Position numbers and translations under genes: made by a program. The notes below the pieces were generated by a model. The model was given only the letters and a program-made list of their open reading frames with translations, was not told where the DNA came from and did no database searches. From NCBI RefSeq assembly GCF_000715075.1, contig NC_134090.1:44952792-45016791 (forward strand): 64,000 nucleotides of DNA, given 5' to 3'. The stretch comes from Nicotiana tabacum. Lineage: Eukaryota > Streptophyta > Magnoliopsida > Solanales > Solanaceae. Shown piece after piece: positions 19,952 to 30,935 of this stretch. Positions within the stretch are counted from its first letter, which is position 1. Every line of letters starts with the position of its first letter.

Positions 19952-21240
19952 ATGGTGAGGACACGTGCTACCTGAGATGATCAGGCACCCGCGCCCCCTA
20001 CTACAACCATCAGAGGTCAGAGCCGGGGTAGAGGCTGAGGATGTGCACGTGGTGTAACACGAGCACCCGCACAAGCTACCACTGAGGTACCACTAGCAGT
20101 TCCAGTCGGAGTCCAAGCACCTGATACGCCTACTGCTACTACTACTCCAGCTTTTCAGGAGACTCTTGCGCAGTTCATGAGCATGTACACCACTTTTCCT
20201 CAGACAGGGTTGCTTCCCCTTGCTGCAGCCATATCTCAAGACGGGGGAGGAGCACAGACTCCCGCCGCCTGCACTCCTGAGCAGCGAGTGCATGTTGATC
20301 AGGTCCCAGAGATTATTCCTGTACAACCTGTATTCCCAGGTCAGCCCAAGGACAGGGCAGCAACTTCAGAGGATGAGTAGCAGAGACTTGAGAGGTTCAA
20401 AAAGTATGATCCTCCGGTATTCAGTGGGTTAGCATTAGATGATGCCTTGGGACTTCTGTAGGAGTATTACCGCATCCTCCGCAGTATGGGTATATCAAGA
20501 TCAAGTGAGGGTTCTGTCACTGCCTTCCAGCTTTGAGGGGCCACCTATGAATGGTGGCACACCTATGAGTTAGACAGTCCGGATGAGGTAGCTTCACTGA
20601 CTTGGACCCAATTTTCAGATATGTTCCTGAGAGAGTTTGTTTCTCAGAGCCTTAGGGAAGTATGGCGCACAGAGTTTGAGCATTTGCGCTCGGAGTATGT
20701 TGTTCGTTACACTATCTTGGCTAGACATGCCCCAGCCTTGGTTTCTACTGTTCGTGAGAGGGTTTACCGGTTTATTGAGGGGCTTATTCCCAGCATCAGG
20801 TCTAGCATGGCTCGTGAGTTGGAGATGGATATTTCTTATCAGTAGGTGGTGAGCATTGCTAGGAGGATTGAGGGTATGCATGCTAGGGAGATAGAGAAGA
20901 GGGAGGCCAAGAGCTCTCGAGAGTCAGGCCTTTATTCTGGTGCCAGTGCCCCAGCTGCAGGTCATCATGGTAGGGGTTATATGGGTCGCCCTGTTCTTTC
21001 AGCTCTTCCAACAGCCAGTGATATTCCAGCTCCTCCTAGGCCTCAAGAGCCTTATTATGCACCTCCAGTATCTAGTGTGCCTCATGCGCGGGGTGTTTTC
21101 AGTGGTCAGTCAAGAAGACCTGGCCCGAGCCATTCACACCCATCACGTCCTCTCAGAGCTTGTTTTGAGTGTGGCAATACATGCCATATGGTAAGGGATT
21201 GCCCCAGACTTAGGAGGGGTGCACCTCCACATACTTCTTA
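19952..21240 (+). pseudogene. E2 gag
   Basis: The start ATG at 19952 gives MVRTRAT, the same start as in copies A and B. Residues about 50-75 are ETLAQFMSMYTT; the capsid core contains RFKKYDPPVFSG, YEWWHTYELDSPDE, TWTQFSDMFLREF and RERVYRFIEGL; a Ser/Pro/Gly-rich region and the knuckle CFECGNTCHMVRDC (intact C-x2-C-x4-H-x4-C) follow at about 21160-21205. Stops interrupt in at least eight places; most are CAG to TAG or CGA to TGA when compared with copies A, B and C. Gag and pol share one frame in this family. Confidence 0.9.
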
Positions 21241-24200
21241 GCCATAACGTGCCCTGCAGAGCTCTCAGGCTATGGTTACGGCTCCAGTTGCTACCCCACC
21301 TGCTCAGCCAGCTAGAGGTGGAGGTCGGGGAGGTAGAGGTCACCCTAGAGGAGGAGGCCAGGCCATATACTATGCCCTTCATGCCCGTACCGAGGTTGTT
21401 GCCTTCAATTCTATCATCACAGGTATTATTTTGGTTTGTCATAGAGATGCATCAGTACTATTCGATCCCGGCTCCACTTACTCTTATGTGTCTTCTTATT
21501 TTGCTCCGTATTTGGGTGTACCTCGGGGTTCTTCGAGTTCTCCTATTTATGTTTCTACTCCTGTGAGAGATTCTCTTGTTGTGGACCGCGTTTATCTGTC
21601 ATGTTTGGTTGCTCTTAGTGGTTTTGAGACCAGAGCTGATTTATTGTTGCTCGGCATCGTAGATTTTGATATTATCTTGGGCATGGACTGGTTGTCGCCC
21701 TATTATGCTATTTTTGATTGTCACACCTAAACCATGACGCTGGCTATGCCAGGTGTATCGCGTGTTGAGTGGAGGGGTACTTTAGATCACACTCCCAGTA
21801 GAGTTATTTCTTTCTAAAAAGGCTTAGCGAATGGTTGAAAAGGAGTGCGACGCGTATTTAGCTTATGTGAGAGATGTAAGTATTGATACCCCTTTAGTTG
21901 TTTCAATCCCAGTTGTACAGGATTTTTTTGATGTGTTTCCAGCTGATCTTCCGGGCATGACGTCTGATAGAGATATTGATTTTGGCATTGATCTTTTGCT
22001 GGGCACTCAGCCCATTTCTATTTCTCCGTATCGTATAGATCCTCCTAAGTTGAAGGAGTTGAAGGATCAATTACAGGAATTGCTTGATAAGGGTTTTATT
22101 AGGCCTAGTGTATCACCTTGGGGTGCTCCTGTCTTGTTTGTGAAGAAAAAAGATGGTTCTATGCGTATGTGTATTGATTATCGTCAGTTGAACAAAGTTA
22201 CAGTAAAGAACCGTTATCCTTTGCCTCGTATTGATGATCTGTTTGACCGGCTTCAGGGCGCATGGGTGTTGTCTAAGATTGACTTGCGCTCAGGTTACCA
22301 TCAGTTGAAGATTCAGGAGTCAGATATCCTGAAAACTGCTTTCAGTACTCGGTATGGTCATTACGAGTTCCTTGTTATGTCATTTGGGCTGACCAATGCC
22401 CCAGGAGCCTTTATGCATTTGATGTATAGCGTGTTCCATCCATATCTTGACTCGTTCGTCATTGTCTTTATTGAGGATATTCTGGTGTATTCCCAGAGTC
22501 GGGAAGATCATGAATAGCACCTGAGGACAGTGCTCCAGACTTTGAGGGAAAAGAAGTTATATGCAAAGTTCTCAAAATATGAGTTTTGGTTGGATTCCGT
22601 GGAATTCTTAGGCCATGTGGTATCGAGTGAGTGTATTCAGGTGGATCCGAAGGAAGTAGAGGCAGTTCAGAGTTGTCCCAAACCATCCTCAGCTATAGAT
22701 ATTTGCAATTTGCTTGGCTTGGCAGGTTATTATCGTCGTTTTGTTGAGGGGTTTTCATCGATTGCAGCCCCTATAACCAGGCTGACCCAGAAGGGTGCTC
22801 CATTCTAGTGGACGAAAGAGTGTGAGGCGAGCTTTCAGAAGCTCAAGAAAGCTTTGACTACAGCCCCAATTTTGATATTTCCTATAGGTTCGGGGTCTTA
22901 CACTGTCAATTGTGATGCTTTGAGGATTGGCCTTGGAGCGGTTTTGATGCAGGATGGTAGGGTGATTGCCTACGCGTCTAGACAGTTGAATGTGCATGAG
23001 AAGAATTACCCTGTTCATGATCTCGAGCTAGCTGCCATTGTTCATGCCTTGAAGATCTGGCATCATTATTTGTACGGTGTGCCTTGTGAGATTTATACTT
23101 ATCATCGGAGCTTGCAGCACTTGTTCAAGCAAAAGGATCTAAATTTGCGTAAGAGAAGGTAGTTAAAGTTGCTGAAGGACTATGATATCACTATTTTGTA
23201 TCACCTGGGCAAGGCCAATGTGGTGGCCGATGCCTTGAGTCACCAGGATGAGAGTTTGGGGAGTTTGGTTTATTCACCAACATCGGAGAGGCCTGTGGCG
23301 ATGGCTGTTTAGGCCTTAACCAACCAGTGTATGAGATTGGATCTTTCGGAGCCCATTCGAGTTCTAGCTTGCGTGGTTTCTCGGTCCTCCTTATTTGATC
23401 GTATTAGGGAGGGTTAGTATGATGACCCTCATTTGCTTGTCCTCAAGGGCAAAGTTCAGCATGGTGATGCCAGAGATATGACAATTGGTGATGAAGCGGT
23501 ATTGAGGATGCAGGGTCGGATTTGTTTACCCAATGTTGATGGGCTTCAAGAGTTGATTCTGGAGGAGGCCCATAGCTCGCGGTATTCCATTCATCCAGGT
23601 GTCGCGAAGATGTATCAGGATTTGAGACAACACTATTGGTGGAGACGAATAAAGAAAGACATAATTGGGTTTGTAGCTCAGTGCCTCAATTGTCAGTATG
23701 TGAAGTATGAGCGCTAGAGACCGGTTGGGTTGCTTCAACAGATAGAGATTCCGGAGTAGAAGTGGGAGCGGATCACCATGGACTTTGTAATTGGGCTCCC
23801 ACGTACCTTGAGGAAGTTCGATGCCATTTGGGTGATTGTGGATCGGCTGACCAAATCCGCGCATTTCATTCCTGTGTGTACTACCTATCTTCGGAGCGTA
23901 TAGCGGAGATTTATATCTAGGAGATTGTTTGTCTGCATGGTATTCTAGTTTCCATCATTTCAGATAGAGGTATTCAGTTTACATCACGGTTCTGGAGGGT
24001 CGTTTGGCATGAGTTGGGTACTCGGGTGGAGTTGAGTATAGCATTTCACCCTCAGATGGATGGACTGTCCGAGCGCACTATTTAGATTCCTGAGGATATG
24101 CTCCATGTGTGTGTGATTGGAGGGTCTTGGGATCAGTTCTTGCCATTGGCGGAGTTTGCCTACAACAATAGTTATCAGTCTAGCATCCAGATGGCACCGT

Positions 24201-24820
24201 ATGAGGCTTTATATGGTAGGCGATGTAGATCCCCGGAGGGTTGGTTTGAGCCGGGTGAGGCTAGATTATTGGGCACAGACTTGGTTTAAGATGCTTTGGA
24301 GAAAGTTAAGGTGATTCAGGATAGACTCCGTACAGCCCAGTTCAGACAAAAGAGTTACGCGGACTGGAAGGTTCGTGATGTTTCCTATATGGTTGGAGAG
24401 CGGGTTCTGCTTCGGGTTTCGCCTATGTTGTGTCCGAGGTTTATTGGACCTTTTGAGATATTACGGCATGTTGGGGAGGTTGCTTATGAGCTTGCCTTAC
24501 CTCCCAGCTTGGCATGAGTTCATCCGGTATTTCATGTTTTGATGCTCCGGAGGTATCACGATGATCCGTCGCACGTGTTGGATTTCAGTTCAGTACAGTT
24601 GGATAAGGATCTATCTTATGTTAAGGAGCCAGTGGCAATATTGGACCGACAGGTTATAAAGCTGAGGTCAAAGAAGATTGTATCAGTAAAGGTTCAGTGG
24701 CAGGGTCAGCCGGTCGAGGAGGTGACCTGGGAGACCAAGCAGGATGCGCAGCCATTACCCTCATCTTTTCACTACTTTAGGTATGTCTTTATGCTCGTTC
24801 GAGGACGAACGAATGTTTAA
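21241..24820 (+). pseudogene. E2 pol: protease, RT, RNase H, integrase, chromodomain-like tail
   Basis: Protease (about 21400-21720) has LFDPGSTYSYVS and ILGMDWLS. RT (about 21870-22500) has [22 protein letters not shown] and FIEDILVYS: the second catalytic block reads E-D instead of D-D (GAG at 22473-22475). RNase H (about 22810-23165) reads [12 protein letters not shown] and YTYHRSLQ, with Tyr for the usual Asp. Integrase (about 23400-24200) has the zinc region (HPG...CLNC) and ISDRG, with a 1-base frameshift near 23890. An 11-codon in-frame deletion lies after VLLRVSPM (24426). The chromodomain-like end is at about 24540-24750 (VAILDRQV, SVKVQWQGQPVEEVTW). Confidence 0.9.
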
Positions 24821-24831
24821 GTGTGGGAGGA
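24820..24831 (+). promoter_or_regulatory. E2 polypurine tract
   Basis: AGTGTGGGAGGA lies directly before the 3' LTR, just downstream of the pol stop. The same GTGTGGGAGGA is found reversed before the LTRs of A and B. Confidence 0.75.
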
Positions 24832-25682
24832 TATGACGACCCGACCGGTCCTTTTAATAATTTATGCCCTAATCCTCTATTAACTACTTTCCCCGTGTTT
24901 GTTTCTGCTATTGTGAGTTGCCAGAAGGGTTTATTTGGGGTTTCGAAGAGTTTTGGGACACTTAGTCCCTAAATGAGAGTTTAACTTTTGGGAATTTGAC
25001 CTTAGTCAGAACAGTGTGAAGACGGCCTATGAATGGAATTCCAATGGTTCTGTTAGCTCCGTTGGGTGATTTCGGGTTTTGGAGCGTGTTCATATTGTGT
25101 TTTGGAGGTCCATAGCTAATTTAGGCTTGAAATGCTGAAAGTTGAATTTTTGAAGTTTCCAGTTCGATAGTGAGATTTTGATCCGAGGGTCGGAATGGAA
25201 TTCCGGAAGTTGTAGTAGATCTGTAGTGTTGAATGTGACATGTGTGCAAAATTGTGGATCATTCGGAAGAGGGTTGATAGACTTTTTGATCGAAAGCGTA
25301 TTTTGAGGGTTTTTGATGTTCTTAGGCTTGAATCTGATGCTAAATTGATGTTCTAATGTTGTTTTGAGCATTCCGAAGATTGGAACAAGTTTGAATGATG
25401 TTTCATGATTGGTTTGCATGTTTGATTAAGGTCTTGGGGGCCTCGGGTGTGTTTCGGATGCTCAACAGATCATTTTGGAGCTTATTGGAATTGTAGAAAA
25501 GTTGCAGCAGCCCAGTTCTGGTTTCCTTTTTCGCGTTCGCGAAAAGAAGCTGGAGGAAATGTTGCATTGTGTTCGCGGCCTGGTGAATCGTGTTCGCGAT
25601 GAAGGAAGCTGGACCCAAGCGAAGTTGTACTTCGCGAACGCGAGGGACCTTCCGCATTCGCGAAGAAGGAATATCTGGGAAG

Positions 25683-25692
25683 TATTTAAATA
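25683..25692 (+). promoter_or_regulatory. TATA-like box, E2 3' LTR
   Basis: TATTTAAATA followed by GCCCATCCGCGACCC, the best-preserved form of the LTR core promoter seen here. Confidence 0.5.
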
Positions 25693-27383
25693 GCCCATCC
25701 GCGACCCTCCTTCATTTTTCCACCATTTTTGAACGGGATTGAAGCTTTTGAGGGAGCTTATTGAGGAAACCAAAGGGGAATCACTTAGAGGTAATATTTT
25801 TGACTTCATAACTCGTTTATATATGATTAAAGGTCTAATTAGAGGTGAACAATTTGGGAAAAATCAGTGCAAAATGGGTAATTAGGGGTTGAGATTAAGA
25901 GACCTTAAAATGGGTATTTAGGGGTCAATTGAACTCCGATTTCAGTGTTCTTGTTATGTATAGACTCGTGAGAGCATGAGGATACCATAAACGTAAATTT
26001 CACCCGATTCCGAGATGTGGGACCGAGGGGCATTTTGGTTATTTCACCTAATTTCGCGTATTAGCTTAGAATTTATTTGTAGAATCAGTTACTTGAAGTG
26101 TTATTTACATTATGCGATTGAATTGAATAGATTTGGGTCATTTGAAGTCGAGTAATCGTGGCAAGAACGTGGTTTTGGGTTGATTTTTGAGTCGGTTCGA
26201 GGTAAGTGGCTTGCCTAACCTTGTGTGGGGGACATTCCCCTTAGGATTTGGTATTATTGGTAATTGAAATGCCTTGTACGTGAGGTGATGAGTGCATACT
26301 TGTGCTAATTGTTGAAAATACGGTTTTCATTAAGTAATTACTAGTATGTTTCTTTTCCTGTTATACTACTTGCAAATTTATGTTTGTTGTTAGCTTTGGA
26401 AAACATCTCTATTTGACTTAATGTCCTTACTTGCTCAAACTACATTATTTGGATTACATGCAGCATGCTAGGTTAGAAATACTTGTCTTTCCTTGGTATG
26501 GAACTTAATTTTAATTGTGTACTCTTGTTGTTGTTGTTGTATGTTTACTTTGGGACTATGGGACGGTATCCGGGGAGATCCCCCTGCACATTTACATTGG
26601 AACTACGGGACTGCACCCGGTAGATTCCCCCTGTACTGAGTATTTACATTTGGGACTATGGATCGGTATTCCGGGAGATCCCCTCGCATTATGAGTTGGA
26701 CTACGGGATGGTATCCCAGGAGATCCACTGGATATTTATGTTTAGGACTATAGGACGGTATCTTGGGAGATCCCCGATTGTTATCCTTGTACTGAGTTGT
26801 ACCTCTTTCTGTGTTACTTTGCCTATGTGGTAGTTGTTGCTGTCCTTATTATCCTGTATTTAATTATTATTATCTTTCTACTGCACTGCTTTATCTCATG
26901 TTGTCATACCTTATATTTTATTTAACCTCAGTAGGGCCCTGACGTTCCGCGTCACTACCCGGCCAAGGTTAGGCTTGGCACTTACTAAGTACCGATGTGG
27001 TGTACTCATGCCCTTTTTGCGCATGTTTTTCATGTGCAGATCCAGATACTTCTACTCAGACGTATCACGCTTGAGACGAGGCGCTCTTAGAGACTCCGAG
27101 GTATATCTGCCACGTCCGCAGACCGAAGAGTACCTTTCTACTCTCCCTTTTGTATTAGCCCTTCTGTATTTTCGTTTCTTGTTAGACATTCTGGAGTTAG
27201 ATGCTTGTAGACATTCAAAGGCTTGTGATCATGAGATTCTGGGTTATGGGAAATATTATTAGTTTTTGAGAGTTGTTATTGTGTATGCCGAGTGGCACTT
27301 TAAATACTGTTCCATTTCACTATTTCGGTTTTTTATATTATTTCTTCCGCAATTGTTGTTTATATTCCGCATTGTTAGGCTTA

Positions 27384-27433
27384 CCTAGTCGTAGAGACTA
27401 GGTGCCGTCATGATGGTTCACGGAGAGTGAACC
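27384..27433 (+). other. Paired hairpins at the U5 end of the LTR (E2 3' LTR)
   Basis: Hairpin 1 is CCTAGTC-GTAGA-GACTAGG at 27384-27402; hairpin 2 is GGTTCAC-GGAGA-GTGAACC at 27415-27433; the LTR ends 12 bp later. Both stems are perfect 7 bp. The pair recurs with compensatory changes in the LTRs of A, B and C. The position just upstream of the primer site recalls U5 stems that help start reverse transcription; function here is inferred. Confidence 0.6.
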
Positions 27434-27445
27434 GGGGTCGTGACA

Positions 27446-27450
27446 GTGTT
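27446..27450. repeat. E2 target-site duplication, right copy
   Basis: GTGTT follows the GTCGTGACA end of the E2 3' LTR and equals 17070-17074. Confidence 0.9.
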
Positions 27451-29147
27451 GCGCTCGTTTTTCTTATGTTTCGACGTTGTTTCTTCTAGCATAAATGGTA
27501 CCACATTAAACTAAAGGGCCCTGATTTCTATTTTGATTGAAGCATTAGATCAGTATCGTAATTACGGAGCCATAGCAAAAACAATCGTCCAAGTTGGACA
27601 TCGTATGAAAATTTTATGGTCATTATACTAAGAATTGGGTTGCTAGATTTTTTCAGATTAATTACAAAACTGCCAGTAACTTCGTATTTTAAATATCTGT
27701 ACTATTTTCAAATATTGAAACCAACATATCTCCTTCATTGTAAGGTCAAATGAAGTGATTCAAAAGCCTAACTTGACTGAAATTTCACATGGAACCCATT
27801 GAAGACATCAAAAGCGAGTTTCGGGATCGTTTGGTACAAAAAATGAGGCAGAACAGCTGGGCAAAAATACTTAATATAGAAGGTTTGTTCATTTGGTTGA
27901 GTTTTGAGTTGGGAAGTTCAGATTTGGACAAGTTTTGGAGGTGATATTCACCATATGGATTGGAGTAACTGTTCTAACTGTTCATGAATCCATCTTTGTT
28001 TTTGGCATTTGACTAATAATTTCAAAGTGAAATTTGGGGATTTTGTCTAAAATTTCATAAAGTGATTTTTTGAGTTTTGAACGTCGATTCAGATTAGAAT
28101 TTGAGTGAAACTAGTATAGTTGGACTCATAATTGAATGGGTTGACGAATTTTGTGAGTTTTACTAGGTTCCGAGGTGCGGGTCCGGATTTGACTTTTTGG
28201 TTGATTTTGATTAATTATTCAACGTTTATCGATTGAGTTTGTTTCCTTTGGCATTATTTGATGTATTTGAGTTATTTTTGGCTAGTATCAAGCCGTTTGG
28301 AGGTCGGTACACGTTTGATGTCATTTTTAGGAGCATCACTTGGCTTGCTCAGTATTGGATTTGGCTTGTTCGAGGTAAGTAACACATTTATACTTGGTGT
28401 TGAGGATATGAAACCCTGAATTACGTGTTATGTTTTTGGTGTTGAGGTGACGTACATGCTAGGTGACAGGCGTTAGGATGTGCACCATTTGAATTGTGAC
28501 TCCGTTATTCATATGGCACTATGTAGTTACCCGATCTTATCTGTAACCATGAAATCTCAACATACTATAGCTATTGAGCTGTGATCCATGTTAGAAACTA
28601 TGTCTAGGATATATTCTTATTCTATTGGGATCTACCGAGGTCATATTGCTATTGAATTATTTGTTTAAATTGCAATTTCATACTCAATCATGTTCATTCA
28701 TTTCATATCATATCTCAGTATCTATTTCTATTTATTGACATATCATATCATCATTTTGGGCTTGTTTCATGGCATTGTGTGTCCGAGAAACTAGAGAGAT
28801 TAATGACTGAGTGAGGCCGAGGGCCTAAGTAGTAAGTGATATATGTATATATGTGGATCGGGTTGCACGCCACACCGAGCCTTATGTCTATATATATTTA
28901 TTTGATTGTGCTGCACGCCGCAGCACGTATCATTGATTTATGCCATGATTGGCTTGATATAGCTCTTGGACTGAAGGAGCCCCTCCGAAGTCTACACACA
29001 CCTCTAGTGAGCGCAGTTGATTTATATTGAGGGATGGATCTTCCCTGGGCATGGATTTTGCCCGAAACATTTATATTTGGGGATGGATCTTTCCCGGGAT
29101 GGATTGGCCTTATACAATACTGAGTGACTTACTGGTAGTTGCTATGT

Positions 29148-29152
29148 ATATA
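29148..29152. repeat. S target-site duplication, left copy
   Basis: ATATA before TGTCGCAACCC, matching 33155-33159. Because the target is itself AT-repetitive the match is weaker evidence than for E2. Confidence 0.7.
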
Positions 29153-30529
29153 TGTCGCAACCCAAAATCCCTCCGAAGGAGTCGTGATAGCACCTAGTCT
29201 CTAAGCTAGGTAAGCCTAACATTTACTAAAATAACAATAACATTTACTGACTTCAAATTAATTAACTCTCAATAAATCACAATTCCCAAAACCGGTGGTA
29301 CAAGTCACAAGCCTTTCTAAGAGTAGTTATACAAAATAAATACAACACTGTTCCAGAATGAGAAGGAATAAATGGAACGCAAATACAAACGAAGGTGACT
29401 TCGAGGCTTGCGAACGCAGCAACAGGTTACCATGAGTCACCACCGTAATGACCCGCACAACTACTATTGATCAATACCTGGATCTGTACATAAAAAAATG
29501 TATAGAAGTGTAGTATGAGCACACCATGGTGGTGCCCAGTAAGTATCAAGGCTAACCTCTATGGGGTAGTGACGAGGAACAATCAAGACACCTACTGGTC
29601 AAATGAAATGAACAAGATATGATAATAAAATATCGAGATAAAGATAACGATGTAATATCAACAGCGGAGAGAAATCAAAAATACAAATAGTAGGAATAAT
29701 AAAGGAAGAACACAGGTAGTAACGAACGATAACCAAGTAAATCAGATAATCAATTAAATTAGATAACTAGGTAAATCAACACTGACATAACAAAAACATA
29801 GACAAGTAAGAATGTATTCAAATAAAGAAGGCGATGCCAACTCAATCAATCACATCATATCTAAAACACAATCCCGTCCATCTCAATACTCAGTTTCTCA
29901 TATCAAAATCTCAACTTCTGAGCCTTCAGCCCACATGGCACCTCGTGCTCCCATATTTTCAACCTCACTATTAACAACAAAATCCTCATGCAATACAATA
30001 CATAATGTCCGTACAAATTCACTCAAGATGTTTAAAAAGTCTCATTTACCTAATATAAGTAAATTACAATTTCTAAACTAAATAGAAAAGCAAGCGAGAA
30101 AAGATGAGGTTGTTTCTTTTGAAATTATTTGAGTAAAGAAAATACCCATTTAAATTAAAATACAACATCAAATGGATTATTACTTTTAACATGGGAGTTA
30201 ATAACTTAAAACTTAGTAGAAATTCCCTTTTAAGTAAAATACAACCTCAGATGGTTTAAGGGAATATAATTGAGAAACTAATTGAATTAAAGATGTAACA
30301 ATTATTGAAGTTTGAAGTATTAGAATGTATATATATAAATACGGCGAAATATTGAATATACTGTAGGTTCCAACACAAGGGATCACAACAATAAAGGAAT
30401 TTAAATAGTTAGAACACTTGAACTGATAACAACAAATAAACACATCAACAGAAAGTGCACGACATCACCCTTCGTGCTTTAACTCTCAATCCTCACCATG
30501 CAATCAATATTCACTTTTGTTATTTCTTG

Positions 30530-30740
30530 TTGCGGCGTGCAACTCGATCCCAATCATATAATACTGTTGTGGCATGCAACCCAATCCCAATCATATAATG
30601 ATGTTACAGTGTAGAACCCGATTCTAATCATATAATGATGTTGCGGCGTGCAACCTGACCCCACCTGTCCACCCTTATTACTCCTTGTTGGGACGTGCAA
30701 CCCGATCCCATATGATATTGTTTCGGCGTGCCATCCGATC
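30530..30740 (-). repeat. Mid-LTR hairpin repeats in S
   Basis: About five units of roughly 42 bp on the plus strand: GTTGCGGCGTGCAAC then T/CCGATCCCAATCATATAATGA. Each core pairs as GTTGC-ggcgt-GCAAC. The loop is the complement of the ACGCC loop of the E1 and H repeats, while the stem carries T-A where E1 has C-G. Confidence 0.65.
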
Positions 30741-30764
30741 CCAATATATAAATCAACACCAATC

Positions 30765-30935
30765 AGAAAAAAATCCCGGCAAGGGAACAATAGTATAACA
30801 GCAATATCCCCGTAAGGGAAACAATATTATAAGCAATAACATCTCGGCAAGGGAAAAATAGTATAACAACAATATCCCCGCAAGGGAAACAATATCATAA
30901 GCAATAAAATCCCGGCAAGGGAATCAAATAGTACA
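30765..30935 (-). repeat. Second tandem repeat block in S
   Basis: Alternating units AATCCCGGCAAGGGAA...AATAGTATAAC and AATATCCCCGCAAGGGAAAC...ATAAGCAATA, about 70 bp per pair, with about two and a half pairs. Each core can pair as TCCC-ggcaa-GGGA. Confidence 0.65.

Larger units (their letters stand above)
17075..27445 (+). mobile_element. Element E2: complete-length Ty3/gypsy Tekay-type chromovirus, 10371 bp
   Basis: Both LTRs, primer site, gag, pol and polypurine tract are present and the unit is flanked by GTGTT on both sides, so the boundaries are secure. Domain order is gag, PR, RT, RNase H, integrase, chromodomain-like tail. LTRs are 2680 and 2614 bp. At least ten stops, a frameshift in integrase and substitutions of catalytic residues show it is dead. 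It sits inside the LTR of element H. It is of the same family as C, A and B on the other strand. Confidence 0.95.
24832..27445 (+). repeat. E2 3' LTR (2614 bp)
   Basis: Starts TATGACGACCC (TG start decayed to TA) and ends GGGTCGTGACA before the GTGTT duplication. TATA-like box TATTTAAATA at 25683-25692; CG cluster 25530-25670; mid-LTR repeats 26545-26780; two perfect 7-bp hairpins at 27384-27433. Differences from the 5' LTR include a missing repeat unit. Confidence 0.94.
27446..29152 (+). repeat. H LTR, segment 2
   Basis: Continues H LTR sequence after E2. It includes a splice-like GGTTCGAGGTAAGTAAC stretch, hairpin-bearing repeats at 28855-28925 (GTGCTGC-acgcc-GCAGCAC, a perfect 7-bp stem at about 28907-28925) and GGGATGGATCTT repeats at about 29031-29105. 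No coding sequence. It ends at the ATATA duplication of solo LTR S. Confidence 0.8.

Noticed and set aside
24098..24314. Separate small genes at overlapping frames in E2
   Set aside because: They are frame fragments of the integrase C-terminal region.
28370..28390. Splice-like GGTTCGAGGTAAGTAAC as part of a host gene
   Set aside because: The same phrase (TTCGAGGTAAGTGG) occurs in the LTRs of E2 and, reversed, in C and the array, so it is LTR sequence; a spliced LTR leader is possible but not supported here.
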